Below are positions 32,129 through 38,887 of a stretch of 64,000 nt of DNA, one piece after another. Positions within the stretch are counted from its first letter, which is position 1. Every line of letters starts with the position of its first letter. The DNA lies in the NCBI RefSeq assembly GCF_021172045.1, contig NZ_CP087164.1, forward strand, positions 2,170,001 to 2,234,000. The letters are read 5' to 3'. This stretch comes from Capillimicrobium parvum. Its GTDB lineage: Bacteria; Actinomycetota; Thermoleophilia; Solirubrobacterales; Solirubrobacteraceae. Under the pieces are notes generated by a model that was not told the origin of the DNA, did no database searches, and saw only the letters and a program-made list of their open reading frames with translations. Position numbers and translations under genes: made by a program.

Positions 32129-33042
32129 AGGACGCCTCCGGCGCCCCAGGTCGCGACGCCGGCCAGCGCCACGAGGCAGCCTAGGCCGAGCAGCGACGGC
32201 ACGCGCAGGATGCGCATCTTCGCCTGGGCGGTCTCGAGCACCGCGAGGGCGACGGCGCCCGCGGCGACGGCCGCGGCCGCGAGCCCCAGGGCGCCCGCGA
32301 ACGACGCCGGATGGGGGAGGAACAGCCCGGCGGCCAGCAGCAGCATGAGCCAGTGGCGGGCCGCCGCCGCCCACTGCAGGTAGGCGAGGTCGCGCCCGGC
32401 GTACTCGAGCAGCGGGCCCTCGTGGATCATCGTCAGCTCGAGGTGCGTGTCAGGGTTGTCGACCGGCTGGCGGCCGGTCTCGGCGACCACGACGAGCGCG
32501 AACGCCAGCAGCGCACACCAGTGCGCCGGCTCCGTCCAGATGGCGGTGCCGGCGGCGGAGCCCGACATCGCGACGAGATCGGTCGAGCCGGCCGGCAGCG
32601 CGGCGAGCAGCAGCGCGAGGGCCAGCAGCGCCTCGGCGAACAGCGCGAGGGTCTGGTCGCGGGCCGCGCCCATGAGGGCGAAGCCGCTGCCGGTGTCCCA
32701 CGCCGCCAGCGCCACGGCGACCCGTGCGAGCGCCAGCAGGCCGACGAGCGCGAACGCGTCGTGGCCGAGCCCCCACGGCCCGGAGCGGCCGGCGACCGGG
32801 ACGATGGCCAGCGCGAGGATCAGGCAGGCGGCGACGACCGGTGGGGCGAGCCGGTACGGAAGGCCGGCGCCGAGCGGCTCGACGCCGCTGCGGCTCCACA
32901 GCCGGCGCAGCTCGCGGTAGGGCTGCAGCGGCGACGGGCCGCGACGCCCCTGCATCCGCGCCTTGAGCGCCTGGATCGTCCCCGGTACGAGCGGCGCGAC
33001 CGCGAGCCCGCCGGCCTGCACGACCGCGGCGATCGCGCTCAT
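32125..33042 (-). CDS. HyfC/NuoH-like membrane subunit
   Basis: This 305-aa membrane protein of the NuoH/HycD/HyfC family anchors the soluble electron-transfer arm. Family landmarks are GTIQALKARMQGRRGPSPLQPYRELRRLW at the N-terminal cytoplasmic loop, ALVVVAETGRQPVDNPDTHLELTMIHEGPLLEYAGRDLAYLQW in the middle and AKMRILRVPSLLGLG near the end. It has about eight helices. It overlaps both neighbours by 4 nt. Confidence 0.92.
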   Translation of the reverse strand: MSAIAAVVQAGGLAVAPLVPGTIQALKARMQGRRGPSPLQPYRELRRLWSRSGVEPLGAGLPYRLAPPVVAACLILALAIVPVAGRSGPWGLGHDAFALVGLLALARVAVALAAWDTGSGFALMGAARDQTLALFAEALLALALLLAALPAGSTDLVAMSGSAAGTAIWTEPAHWCALLAFALVVVAETGRQPVDNPDTHLELTMIHEGPLLEYAGRDLAYLQWAAAARHWLMLLLAAGLFLPHPASFAGALGLAAAAVAAGAVALAVLETAQAKMRILRVPSLLGLGCLVALAGVATWGAGGVL

Positions 33043-34970
33043 CCGAGCGCTCCCGTCCGCGCCAGGGCCAGCAGCCCGAGGACGAGCGCGAGCAGGTACG
33101 CCGCGTACGTGCGGACGTTGCCGGTCTGCAGCCGGCGCACGAACGCCGCGCCGCGCAGCCCGTGGCGCGCCGCGTGCTCGCTGACGAAGCGATCGACGGG
33201 CAGCGCGACCTCGCTGGCGTAGTCGACCCCGGTCACGACCCCCGCGGCCTCGGTCACCTCGAGCCGGCGGCGGGGGCGCAGGACCGCCTCGAGCACGAGC
33301 CGCAGCGGCTTCGCGTAGCCGGCGGCCGTCCAGCTCAGTTCGGGCACCACCCGCTGGCCGCACGTCCACGCGGGCGCCGGCGCGGCGCGCCGGCGTCCGC
33401 GCGCCGCCACGAGCAGGCCGGCGACGAGGACGACCGCGATCGCCAGCGCCGCCGTGGGCAGCGAGCCCGTCGCCGGCAGGTCGAGCCCGGGCGTGGCGGG
33501 GACCGTGCCGGCGGACGGGGCGAGGTCGACGAGCACGGGCAGCACCAGTCCCGGCACGAGGCCGAGCACGACGCAGGGGACGGCGAGCAGCACCATCCCG
33601 GCGCGCATCGGCCACGCGGCCTCGCGCGCCTGCGCCACCTCCGGACGGCGCGGCGCGCCCAGCAAGGTCAGGCCGAACACGCTCGTGAAGCACAGCGCCG
33701 CCAGGCCGGCGGTCGCCGCGATCCCCGCCAGCGCCACCGCCCCGGCGAGCGAGATGCCGATCGCCCCGTCGAGCGCGACGTGGAGCATCGACTGCAGGAC
33801 GAGCCACTCCGACGCGAACCCGTTGAGCGGCGGCAGCCCCGCGATCGCCAGCAGGCCGATCGCGAACGCGCCGCCGGTCCACGGCATGCGCCGCAGCAGC
33901 CCGCCGAGGCGGTCGAGGTCCAGGCCGCCGGTCGCGCGCTCGAACGCGCCCGCGCCGAGGAACAGCAGCGTCTTGAAGACCGCGTGATTGACGAGGTGCA
34001 GAAGGCCCGCGGCGAAGGCGATGGCCGACCACTCGGGCTCGCCGGCCGTGGCCAGCACCACCGATGCGCCGAGCGCCGCGGTGACGATCCCGACGTTCTC
34101 GATCGTGCTGAACGCGAGCAGGCGCTTGAGCTCGCCCTGCACGAGCGCGTACAGGACGCCGCCCAGCGCCGACGCGAGCCCGAGCCCCATGAGCACGAGG
34201 CCGAGCCACAGCGGAGCGGGCGCGAGCCACTCGAGCTCGACCCGTATCAGTCCGTACAGGGCGACCTTGACCATGAGCCCCGACATCAGCGCCGAGAGGT
34301 GGGCGGGGGCGACGGGGTGCGCGCGCGGCAGCCAGGCGTGCAGCGGCGCGAGGCCCGCCTTCGTGCCGAACCCGACGAGCGCCGCGACGGCGATGAGCGT
34401 GCCCGTCGCCCCGCCGGGTCCGGCGAGCACAAGGGCCAGGAGCGCGACCCAGACGCCCGCGCCCCCGAGGTGGGTGATCCCGAGGTACAGCAGGACCGCG
34501 GAGCGCGCCTCGTCGTCGCGCCGCGCGGCGAGGATGGCGGCGGCGGGCACGATCGTCATCGCCTCCCAGAAGCCGAGGAACGTCGTGACGTCCCGGGCGG
34601 CGAGCAGCCCGGCGAGCGAGAGCAGGAAGGCCGCGGTGAGCACGGCCACGGCCCGCGGCGCGTGGCCGCCCGGCAGGTAGCCGCGCGCGAAGAGCAGGGC
34701 CGGCGTCGCGGTGAGGCCGAGCACGACGAGGAACAGCCCGCTGAGCGGGTCGAGCCCGAGCGCGGGCCGGATCTGCGCCGACAGCGGAGCGCCGGTCGTG
34801 CCGCCGGCGGCCAGGATCGCGACGCCCCCGACGCCGAGCAGCGCCGCGCCGAGCGCCTGCAGCGTCAGGCCGGCGCGCAGGGCCGCGGCGGCGCGGGACG
34901 CCGCCGGCAGCGCGCCGCCGAGTACCAGACCGGCGGCGCCGGCGAGGCAGATCGCGGTGGCGGGCGTCAC
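33039..34970 (-). CDS. HyfB-like proton-pumping membrane subunit
   Basis: This 643-aa HyfB/HycC-type Mrp-like protein has about 14-16 helices. Signatures are TTFLGFWEAMTIVPAAAILAARRDDEARSAVLLYL, VGFGTKAGLAPLHAWLPRAHPVAPAHLSALMSG (key lysine), LLAFSTIENVGIVTAALG and LLHLVNHAVFKTLLFLGAGAF. The cytoplasmic C-terminal extension WTCGQRV...YAKPLRLVLEAVLRP, followed by a last helix, is specific to HyfB/HycC. It is the first structural gene of the operon and starts 1 nt after the ArsR stop. Confidence 0.92.
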   Translation of the reverse strand: MTPATAICLAGAAGLVLGGALPAASRAAAALRAGLTLQALGAALLGVGGVAILAAGGTTGAPLSAQIRPALGLDPLSGLFLVVLGLTATPALLFARGYLPGGHAPRAVAVLTAAFLLSLAGLLAARDVTTFLGFWEAMTIVPAAAILAARRDDEARSAVLLYLGITHLGGAGVWVALLALVLAGPGGATGTLIAVAALVGFGTKAGLAPLHAWLPRAHPVAPAHLSALMSGLMVKVALYGLIRVELEWLAPAPLWLGLVLMGLGLASALGGVLYALVQGELKRLLAFSTIENVGIVTAALGASVVLATAGEPEWSAIAFAAGLLHLVNHAVFKTLLFLGAGAFERATGGLDLDRLGGLLRRMPWTGGAFAIGLLAIAGLPPLNGFASEWLVLQSMLHVALDGAIGISLAGAVALAGIAATAGLAALCFTSVFGLTLLGAPRRPEVAQAREAAWPMRAGMVLLAVPCVVLGLVPGLVLPVLVDLAPSAGTVPATPGLDLPATGSLPTAALAIAVVLVAGLLVAARGRRRAAPAPAWTCGQRVVPELSWTAAGYAKPLRLVLEAVLRPRRRLEVTEAAGVVTGVDYASEVALPVDRFVSEHAARHGLRGAAFVRRLQTGNVRTYAAYLLALVLGLLALARTGALG

Positions 34971-34971
34971 G

Positions 34972-35334
34972 TCAGGCCCGGCTCCGGGAGGGCTCGAACT
35001 CCTCCCCGGCGAGGTCCTGCAGCAGCGTCCGGCTGCCCTCGAGGCTGCTGGTCAGGATCTCCTTGGCCAGCTGCAGCAGCTCGAGGGTCCGGCGGTCCTT
35101 GACCCGGTAGAAGACGTTCGTGCCCTGGCGGCGCGTCTCGACGAGGTCCTGCTTGCGCAGGGCCGCCAGGTGCTGCGAGGTGCCGCTCGAGTCGAGGTCG
35201 AGCGCCGCCTGCAGGTCGCCCACGGTCCGCTCGCCGTCGCGCAGCAGCTGGAGGATCCGGATGCGCGCCGGATGCCCCAGCGCGCGGAACAGCTCCGCCT
35301 TGCGGACGAACACCGGCGGTTGCGAGGTCGGCAT
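34972..35334 (-). CDS. ArsR-family transcriptional repressor
   Basis: This 120-aa winged-helix protein begins MPTSQPPVFVRKAELFRALGHPARIRILQLLRDGERTVGDL. The recognition region ALDLDSSGTSQHLAALRKQDLVETRRQGTNVFYRV is classic ArsR. From MPTS onward there is no cysteine, and the usual ELCVCDL metal motif reads ERTVGDL, so it is not an arsenic/cadmium alpha-3 sensor. The ATG at 35334 is preferred to a TTG 33 nt upstream, which would run through the operator. It is 1 nt from the HyfB-like gene, so it probably represses the hydrogenase-like operon and itself in response to an unknown redox or gaseous cue. Confidence 0.88.
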   Translation of the reverse strand: MPTSQPPVFVRKAELFRALGHPARIRILQLLRDGERTVGDLQAALDLDSSGTSQHLAALRKQDLVETRRQGTNVFYRVKDRRTLELLQLAKEILTSSLEGSRTLLQDLAGEEFEPSRSRA

Positions 35335-35341
35335 GATTTGA

Positions 35342-35361
35342 ATCTTAGAACATTTTAAGAT
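35342..35361. promoter_or_regulatory. ArsR operator and promoter
   Basis: ATCTTA (35342-35347) and TAAGAT (35356-35361) form a perfect 6-bp dyad with an 8-nt spacer. It is AT-rich against the local background and lies directly upstream of the ArsR start. On the minus strand the dyad includes TAAAAT (35358-35353), a plausible -10, so binding would block the promoter. Confidence 0.6.
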
Positions 35362-35382
35362 CAGCAAAAGGCCGACGGAAAC

Positions 35383-35431
35383 CCAACGTCGACTTTCTCC
35401 GTCTGCGCCGCAGAAACTCGACGCTCGACGT
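35383..35431. repeat. Dispersed palindromic repeat, copy 2
   Basis: This element aligns over 49 bp with the one at 5661-5709. Its outer arms (35385-35398 and 35412-35425) pair at 12 of 14 positions, and the right half contains a perfect TCTGCG-C-CGCAGA inner palindrome. The right arm CAGAAACTCGACGCTCGACG differs from copy 1 by two bases. It lies between the ArsR promoter and the rlmN stop. Confidence 0.6.
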
Positions 35432-35447
35432 CGCGGGAGCGCGTCGT

Positions 35448-35473
35448 GGGGCGGGGCCGGGCGCGGGGCGGGG
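35448..35473 (+). other. G-quadruplex motif
   Basis: Five runs of three or four guanines (35448-51, 53-56, 59-61, 65-68, 70-73) are separated by 1-3 nt, satisfying the G3+N1-7 quadruplex rule on the plus strand. It lies in the non-coding gap downstream of rlmN, whose transcript would carry the C-rich complement. The rest of the gap to 35541 is G/C-rich with no gene. Confidence 0.45.
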
Positions 35474-35541
35474 CATGGCGCGGCGTGGTTGGGGGGGCGC
35501 GGCTTGGTTCGGGGCGCGGCGTGGGCCGGGGCGCGCGGCGC

Positions 35542-36519
35542 TCAGCGCGTGGCGGCGAGCTGCCCGCACGCCGCCGCGATGTCGCGGCCGCGGGTCAGGC
35601 GCACGGTCGCCGGCACGCCGTGCTCGGTCAGCACCGCTTCGAACGCCGCGATCGCCTCGCGCGACGAGCCCTCGTACACCGAGTCCGTCGGGTTGTACGG
35701 GATGAGGTTGACCTTGAACGTGTAGCCCGGGCCCAGGAGCCGGGCGAGCTCGAGCGCCTGCTCGTAGCGGTCGTTGACGCCGGCCAGCATCACGTACTCG
35801 ATGAACACCGTGCGGTTCGTCTGCTCGTGATGGGCCCGGCACGCGGCGAGGACGTCCGCCAGCGGGTAGCGCTCGTTGACCGGCATGAGCTCCGAGCGCA
35901 GCGCGTCGTCCGGCGCATGCAGGGAGAACGCGATCTGCAGCGGCATCCCGCAGCCGGTGACCTTCCCGATGCCGGGCAGCCAGCCGACGGTCGAGACCGT
36001 CGTGCGCCGGTGCGTGATCCCCACGTCCGGCAGCCGCCGCGCCGCCGCGAGGACGTTGTCCACGTTGAGCAGCGGCTCGCCCATCCCCATGAACACGAGG
36101 TGGTCGACCGGCTCGATGCGCCGGAAGTGCAGGACCTGGTCGAGGATCTCCGACTCGGTCAGGTTGCGCCCGAACTTCATGCGGCCGGTCGCGCAGAAGG
36201 TGCACGTCAGCGGACATCCCGACTGCGACGACACGCAGATCGAGCGCCGCCCGTCGCGGTAGCGCATGAGCACCGCCTCGACTGGCCGCCCGTCGGCGGT
36301 GTGGAACAGCGTCTTGATCGTCCCGTCGCGTGACACCGCCTCGTCGGCGACGGCGAGCGTCGAGAAGGGCACGTCCTCGGCCAGCCGCGCCCGCATCGCG
36401 GCGGGCAGGTCGGTCATCTCGTCGTAGCCGCTCGCGCCGCGGGCGGCCCAGGACCACACCTGCCGCGCCCGGTAGGCCGGCTGGCCCGCCAGCGCCTGCT
36501 GCAAGAGTTCGAGGTCCAT
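35542..36519 (-). CDS. rlmN: 23S rRNA (adenine2503-C2)/tRNA dual methyltransferase
   Basis: This 325-aa radical-SAM enzyme methylates A2503 of 23S rRNA and A37 of some tRNAs. The iron-sulfur motif CxxxCxxC is Cys102, Cys106 and Cys109 (GCPLTCTFCATGRMKF). The C-terminal methyl-carrying cysteine is Cys318 (AAACGQL). Other landmarks are HLVFMGMGEPLLN, VSTVGWLPGI and AFSLHAPDD. ATG 36519 sits two bases from the opposing rluB ATG: the tetramer CATG supplies both start codons. Each gene must therefore be transcribed from inside the other. Confidence 0.96.
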   Translation of the reverse strand: MDLELLQQALAGQPAYRARQVWSWAARGASGYDEMTDLPAAMRARLAEDVPFSTLAVADEAVSRDGTIKTLFHTADGRPVEAVLMRYRDGRRSICVSSQSGCPLTCTFCATGRMKFGRNLTESEILDQVLHFRRIEPVDHLVFMGMGEPLLNVDNVLAAARRLPDVGITHRRTTVSTVGWLPGIGKVTGCGMPLQIAFSLHAPDDALRSELMPVNERYPLADVLAACRAHHEQTNRTVFIEYVMLAGVNDRYEQALELARLLGPGYTFKVNLIPYNPTDSVYEGSSREAIAAFEAVLTEHGVPATVRLTRGRDIAAACGQLAATR

Positions 36520-37258
36520 GCGTCTCTCACGGTATCTCGCCCATGGCGGCGTCTCGTCCCGTCGCGCCGCCGAGGAGCTCATCCGCGCCGGGCGGGTGAC
36601 GGTCGGCGGCGAGACCGTCACCGACCCCGCCCGCGACGTCGGCGAGCACAGCGGGGTGGCGTTCGACGGCGCGCCGGTCAGGCCCGCCCCGCGCACGGTC
36701 GTCTACGTGCTGAACAAGCCCCGCGGCGTCGTCTCCACCGCCAAGGACACCCACGGCCGCCGCACCGTCGTCGAGCTCGTCAGGACGCCGGCCCGGATCT
36801 ATCCCGTCGGCCGTCTCGACGCCGACTCCACCGGCCTCATCCTGCTCACCGACGACGGCGAGCTCGCCAACCGGCTCACCCATCCCCGGTTCGAGGTCCC
36901 GAAGACCTACCTCGCCACGGTCGCCCGGCCGCCGGTGCGCGAGCACGAGCTGCGCAAGCTGCGCGAGGGTGTGCAGCTCGACGACGGCCGGACCACGCCG
37001 GCGCGCGTGCGGCGGATCTCGCCCACCCAGCTCGAGATCACGATCCACGAGGGCCGCAAGCGCCAGATCCGGCGGATGCTCGACGCGGTCGGCCACCCGG
37101 TGAAGGAGCTGCAGCGCATCGCCTTCGGTCCGCTGCGCCTCACCGACCTCGCGGAGGGAGCCTCGCGCCGGCTGACCCCCGCGGAGGTCGAGCAGCTGCG
37201 CAGGTACGCGCCGGATCGCGGCGGCGCGGGCGGCCGGGCGCCCCGAGCGCGCCGGTAG
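36518..37258 (+). CDS. rluB: Ribosomal large-subunit pseudouridine synthase (RluB/RsuA family)
   Basis: This 246-aa enzyme has an N-terminal S4 domain (MRLSRYLAHGGVSSRRAAEELIRAGRVTVGG, 1-31) and the RsuA-type catalytic domain with Asp101 in VGRLDADSTGLILLT. HEGRKRQIRRMLDAVGHPV is a second family motif. A basic C-terminal tail follows. The start is fixed by the S4 domain beginning at residue 1. The ATG shares CATG with the divergent rlmN start. The order rluB-aroH continues the conserved block that usually follows scpAB. Confidence 0.94.
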   Translation: MRLSRYLAHGGVSSRRAAEELIRAGRVTVGGETVTDPARDVGEHSGVAFDGAPVRPAPRTVVYVLNKPRGVVSTAKDTHGRRTVVELVRTPARIYPVGRLDADSTGLILLTDDGELANRLTHPRFEVPKTYLATVARPPVREHELRKLREGVQLDDGRTTPARVRRISPTQLEITIHEGRKRQIRRMLDAVGHPVKELQRIAFGPLRLTDLAEGASRRLTPAEVEQLRRYAPDRGGAGGRAPRARR

Positions 37259-37261
37259 CAT
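37256..37261 (+). promoter_or_regulatory. Candidate -10 (TAGCAT) of aroH
   Basis: TAGCAT begins with the rluB stop codon and ends 9 nt before the aroH ATG. No Shine-Dalgarno lies between, so a leaderless start is plausible. Confidence 0.3.
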
Positions 37262-37270
37262 CCGCGCGCC

Positions 37271-37636
37271 ATGCGCCTGTTCGCCCTGCGCGGAGCCACG
37301 ACCGTCGACGCCAACGAGGCCGACCGCATCCTGGCCGCCACCACCGAGCTCATGCACGAGGTCCTCGAGCGCAACGCGCTGCGGCCCGACGACGTGGTCT
37401 CGTGCATCTTCACGGTGACCGACGACCTCGACGCCGCGTTCCCGGCGACCGCCGCCCGCCACATGGGCTTCGAGCGCGTCCCCCTGATCTGCACGCGCGA
37501 GATCCCGGTCCCCGGCTCGCTGCCGCTCGTCATCCGGCTGCTCATGCACTTCCATGCCGCCGAGGACCACGACCCCCAGCACGTCTACCTGCACGACGCG
37601 CGCTCGCTGCGCGCCGACCTCGACGCCGCCCAGTGA
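37271..37636 (+). CDS. aroH: Chorismate mutase (AroH type)
   Basis: This 121-aa protein matches the trimeric Bacillus AroH class that converts chorismate to prephenate. Conserved positions are Arg7 in FALRGATTVDANEADRI, the acidic TDDLDAAFPA loop and the active-site segment CTREIPVPGSLPLVIRLLMHFH. Length is typical (about 120-127 aa). It sits in an aromatic amino acid block and its stop overlaps hisC by 4 nt. Confidence 0.95.
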   Translation: MRLFALRGATTVDANEADRILAATTELMHEVLERNALRPDDVVSCIFTVTDDLDAAFPATAARHMGFERVPLICTREIPVPGSLPLVIRLLMHFHAAEDHDPQHVYLHDARSLRADLDAAQ

Positions 37637-38712
37637 GCCCGTCCGAGTTCTCCGGCCGCGTCGGCCGCCTGCCGAAGTATCCCGCCGCCCCCGGCTACGC
37701 CTGGAAGGGCGACATCGCGCGCATGGCCTCCAACGAGTCGCCCGATCCGCCGCTGCCCGAGGTCCTCGAGGCGGCGCAACGGGCGCTGCAGGACCTCAAC
37801 CGCTATCCCGATCCGTCGCAGGGCGCGCTGCGCGAGAGCCTGTCGGACCGCTACGGCGTGCCGGTCGAGCGCATCGCGATCGGCAACGGCGGCAGCGACC
37901 TGCTCCTCGCCGCGGGGGATGCGCTGCTCGACCCGGGCGCCGAGATCGTCTACCCATGGCCGTCGTTCAGCCTGTACCCGCACATGGGCACCGCCGCCGG
38001 GGCCACGGAGGTGCGCGTCCCGCTGAAGGACGACTACGTCGACCTCGACGGCCTGATCACCGAGATCACCGCGGCGACCCGGCTCGTCGTCGTCTGCAAC
38101 CCGAACAACCCGACCTCGACCGCGCTGCCGCTCGAGGAGATCGAGGCGTTCCTCGAGCGCGTGCCGCGCCACGTGTGGGTGCTCATCGACGAGGCGTACT
38201 GCGAGTACTCGCTGCTCGGCGATCCCGACGACACCATCCCGCTGCTGCGCAGGTTCCCCAACGCCGCGCTCCTGCGCACGTTCTCGAAGGTCTACGGGCT
38301 GTGCGGGCTGCGGGTCGGCTTCGTCCTGTGCGGCTCGGTGGACCTCTGCCAGGCGCTGTACTCGGTCCGCCAGCCGTTCTCGGCCAACGCCGTCGCACAG
38401 GCCGCGGCCGTCGAGGCGATCCGCCATCAGGACGCCGTCGCCCAGCGCGTCGAGCGCGCCGTCGCCGCCCGCCTGCAGCTCGACGCCGGGCTGCGCCGCC
38501 TGGGCATCGAGCCGCTCGAGTCCCACGCGAACTTCTCCTGGTTTCGCGTGGGCGAGCCCGAGCAGGAGCTCGCGATCGTCAACGCGCTGGCCGAGCGGGG
38601 CGTTCTGGTGCGCTCGGGCACCGCGCTCGGCGAGCCCGGCTTCCTGCGCGTCACGTACGGGCTGCCGCACGAGAACGACCGCTTCCTGGCGGAGCTCGGC
38701 ACGCTTCTGTAG
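37633..38712 (+). CDS. hisC: HisC-family aminotransferase, possibly aromatic aminotransferase
   Basis: This 359-aa fold-type I PLP aminotransferase has the HisC signature: SNESPDPPLPEV, RYPDPSQGALRESLSDRYGV, GNGGSDLLL, VCNPNNPTS, DEAYCEY and the PLP lysine Lys219 in RTFSKVYGLCGLRVGF. HisC enzymes transaminate histidinol phosphate, but many also act on phenylpyruvate and 4-hydroxyphenylpyruvate. Its coupling to chorismate mutase and the nearby tyrA point to Phe/Tyr synthesis as the main job. That is inferred from context. Confidence 0.9.
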   Translation: MSPSEFSGRVGRLPKYPAAPGYAWKGDIARMASNESPDPPLPEVLEAAQRALQDLNRYPDPSQGALRESLSDRYGVPVERIAIGNGGSDLLLAAGDALLDPGAEIVYPWPSFSLYPHMGTAAGATEVRVPLKDDYVDLDGLITEITAATRLVVVCNPNNPTSTALPLEEIEAFLERVPRHVWVLIDEAYCEYSLLGDPDDTIPLLRRFPNAALLRTFSKVYGLCGLRVGFVLCGSVDLCQALYSVRQPFSANAVAQAAAVEAIRHQDAVAQRVERAVAARLQLDAGLRRLGIEPLESHANFSWFRVGEPEQELAIVNALAERGVLVRSGTALGEPGFLRVTYGLPHENDRFLAELGTLL

Positions 38713-38715
38713 CCT
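38710..38715 (+). promoter_or_regulatory. Candidate -10 (TAGCCT) of the aromatic leader
   Basis: TAGCCT overlaps the hisC stop codon and ends 10 nt before the leader-peptide ATG. It could start an mRNA that begins essentially with the leader peptide. Confidence 0.35.
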
Positions 38716-38725
38716 GGGCCGCGTC

Positions 38726-38791
38726 ATGCGTAGCCAGCCCGCCACCTTCGGCACCTTCTTCGGCTACGCGTACGCCTGGCGATTTCGCTAG
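38726..38791 (+). CDS. Aromatic leader peptide of aroF
   Basis: A 21-codon ORF lies in the 175-nt gap between hisC and aroF. From residue 8 on it reads FGTFFGYAYAWRFR: Phe at 8, 11, 12 and 20, Tyr at 14 and 16, Trp at 18, so 7 of 21 residues are the three end products of the pathway that aroF opens. Such enrichment is the hallmark of attenuator leader peptides. The stop codon is part of two competing hairpins. Ribosome stalling when charged tRNA-Phe, -Tyr or -Trp is scarce would change the downstream RNA fold. No homologous leader was searched for; the call rests on composition, position and structure. Confidence 0.75.
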   Translation: MRSQPATFGTFFGYAYAWRFR

Positions 38792-38840
38792 GCGCTCGGC
38801 CGCACCTTGCCGCGAGACCAGTTCCGGCTCACCGAGCGCC
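38773..38840 (+). promoter_or_regulatory. Aromatic attenuator: two mutually exclusive hairpins
   Basis: Hairpin A pairs CGCCTGGCG (38773-38781) with CGCTAGGCG (38786-38794) across a 4-nt ATTT loop, with one G-U pair. It covers the Trp and last Phe codons and the stop of the leader. Hairpin B pairs GGCGCTCGG (38791-38799) perfectly with CCGAGCGCC (38832-38840). They share 38791-38794 and cannot coexist. No U-run follows, so the output may be Rho-dependent or translational. AroF's ribosome site is GAGAAGAG just before 38888. Confidence 0.6.
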
Positions 38841-38887
38841 CTCGACGTGGAAACCCGTTCCCTGACCAGGCGTAGAGAAGAGACGAC

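Noticed and set aside
34972-35334. Arsenic- or cadmium-sensing role for the ArsR protein
   Set aside because: The alpha-3 cysteine motif is absent and the protein has no cysteine after its start; no resistance genes are adjacent.
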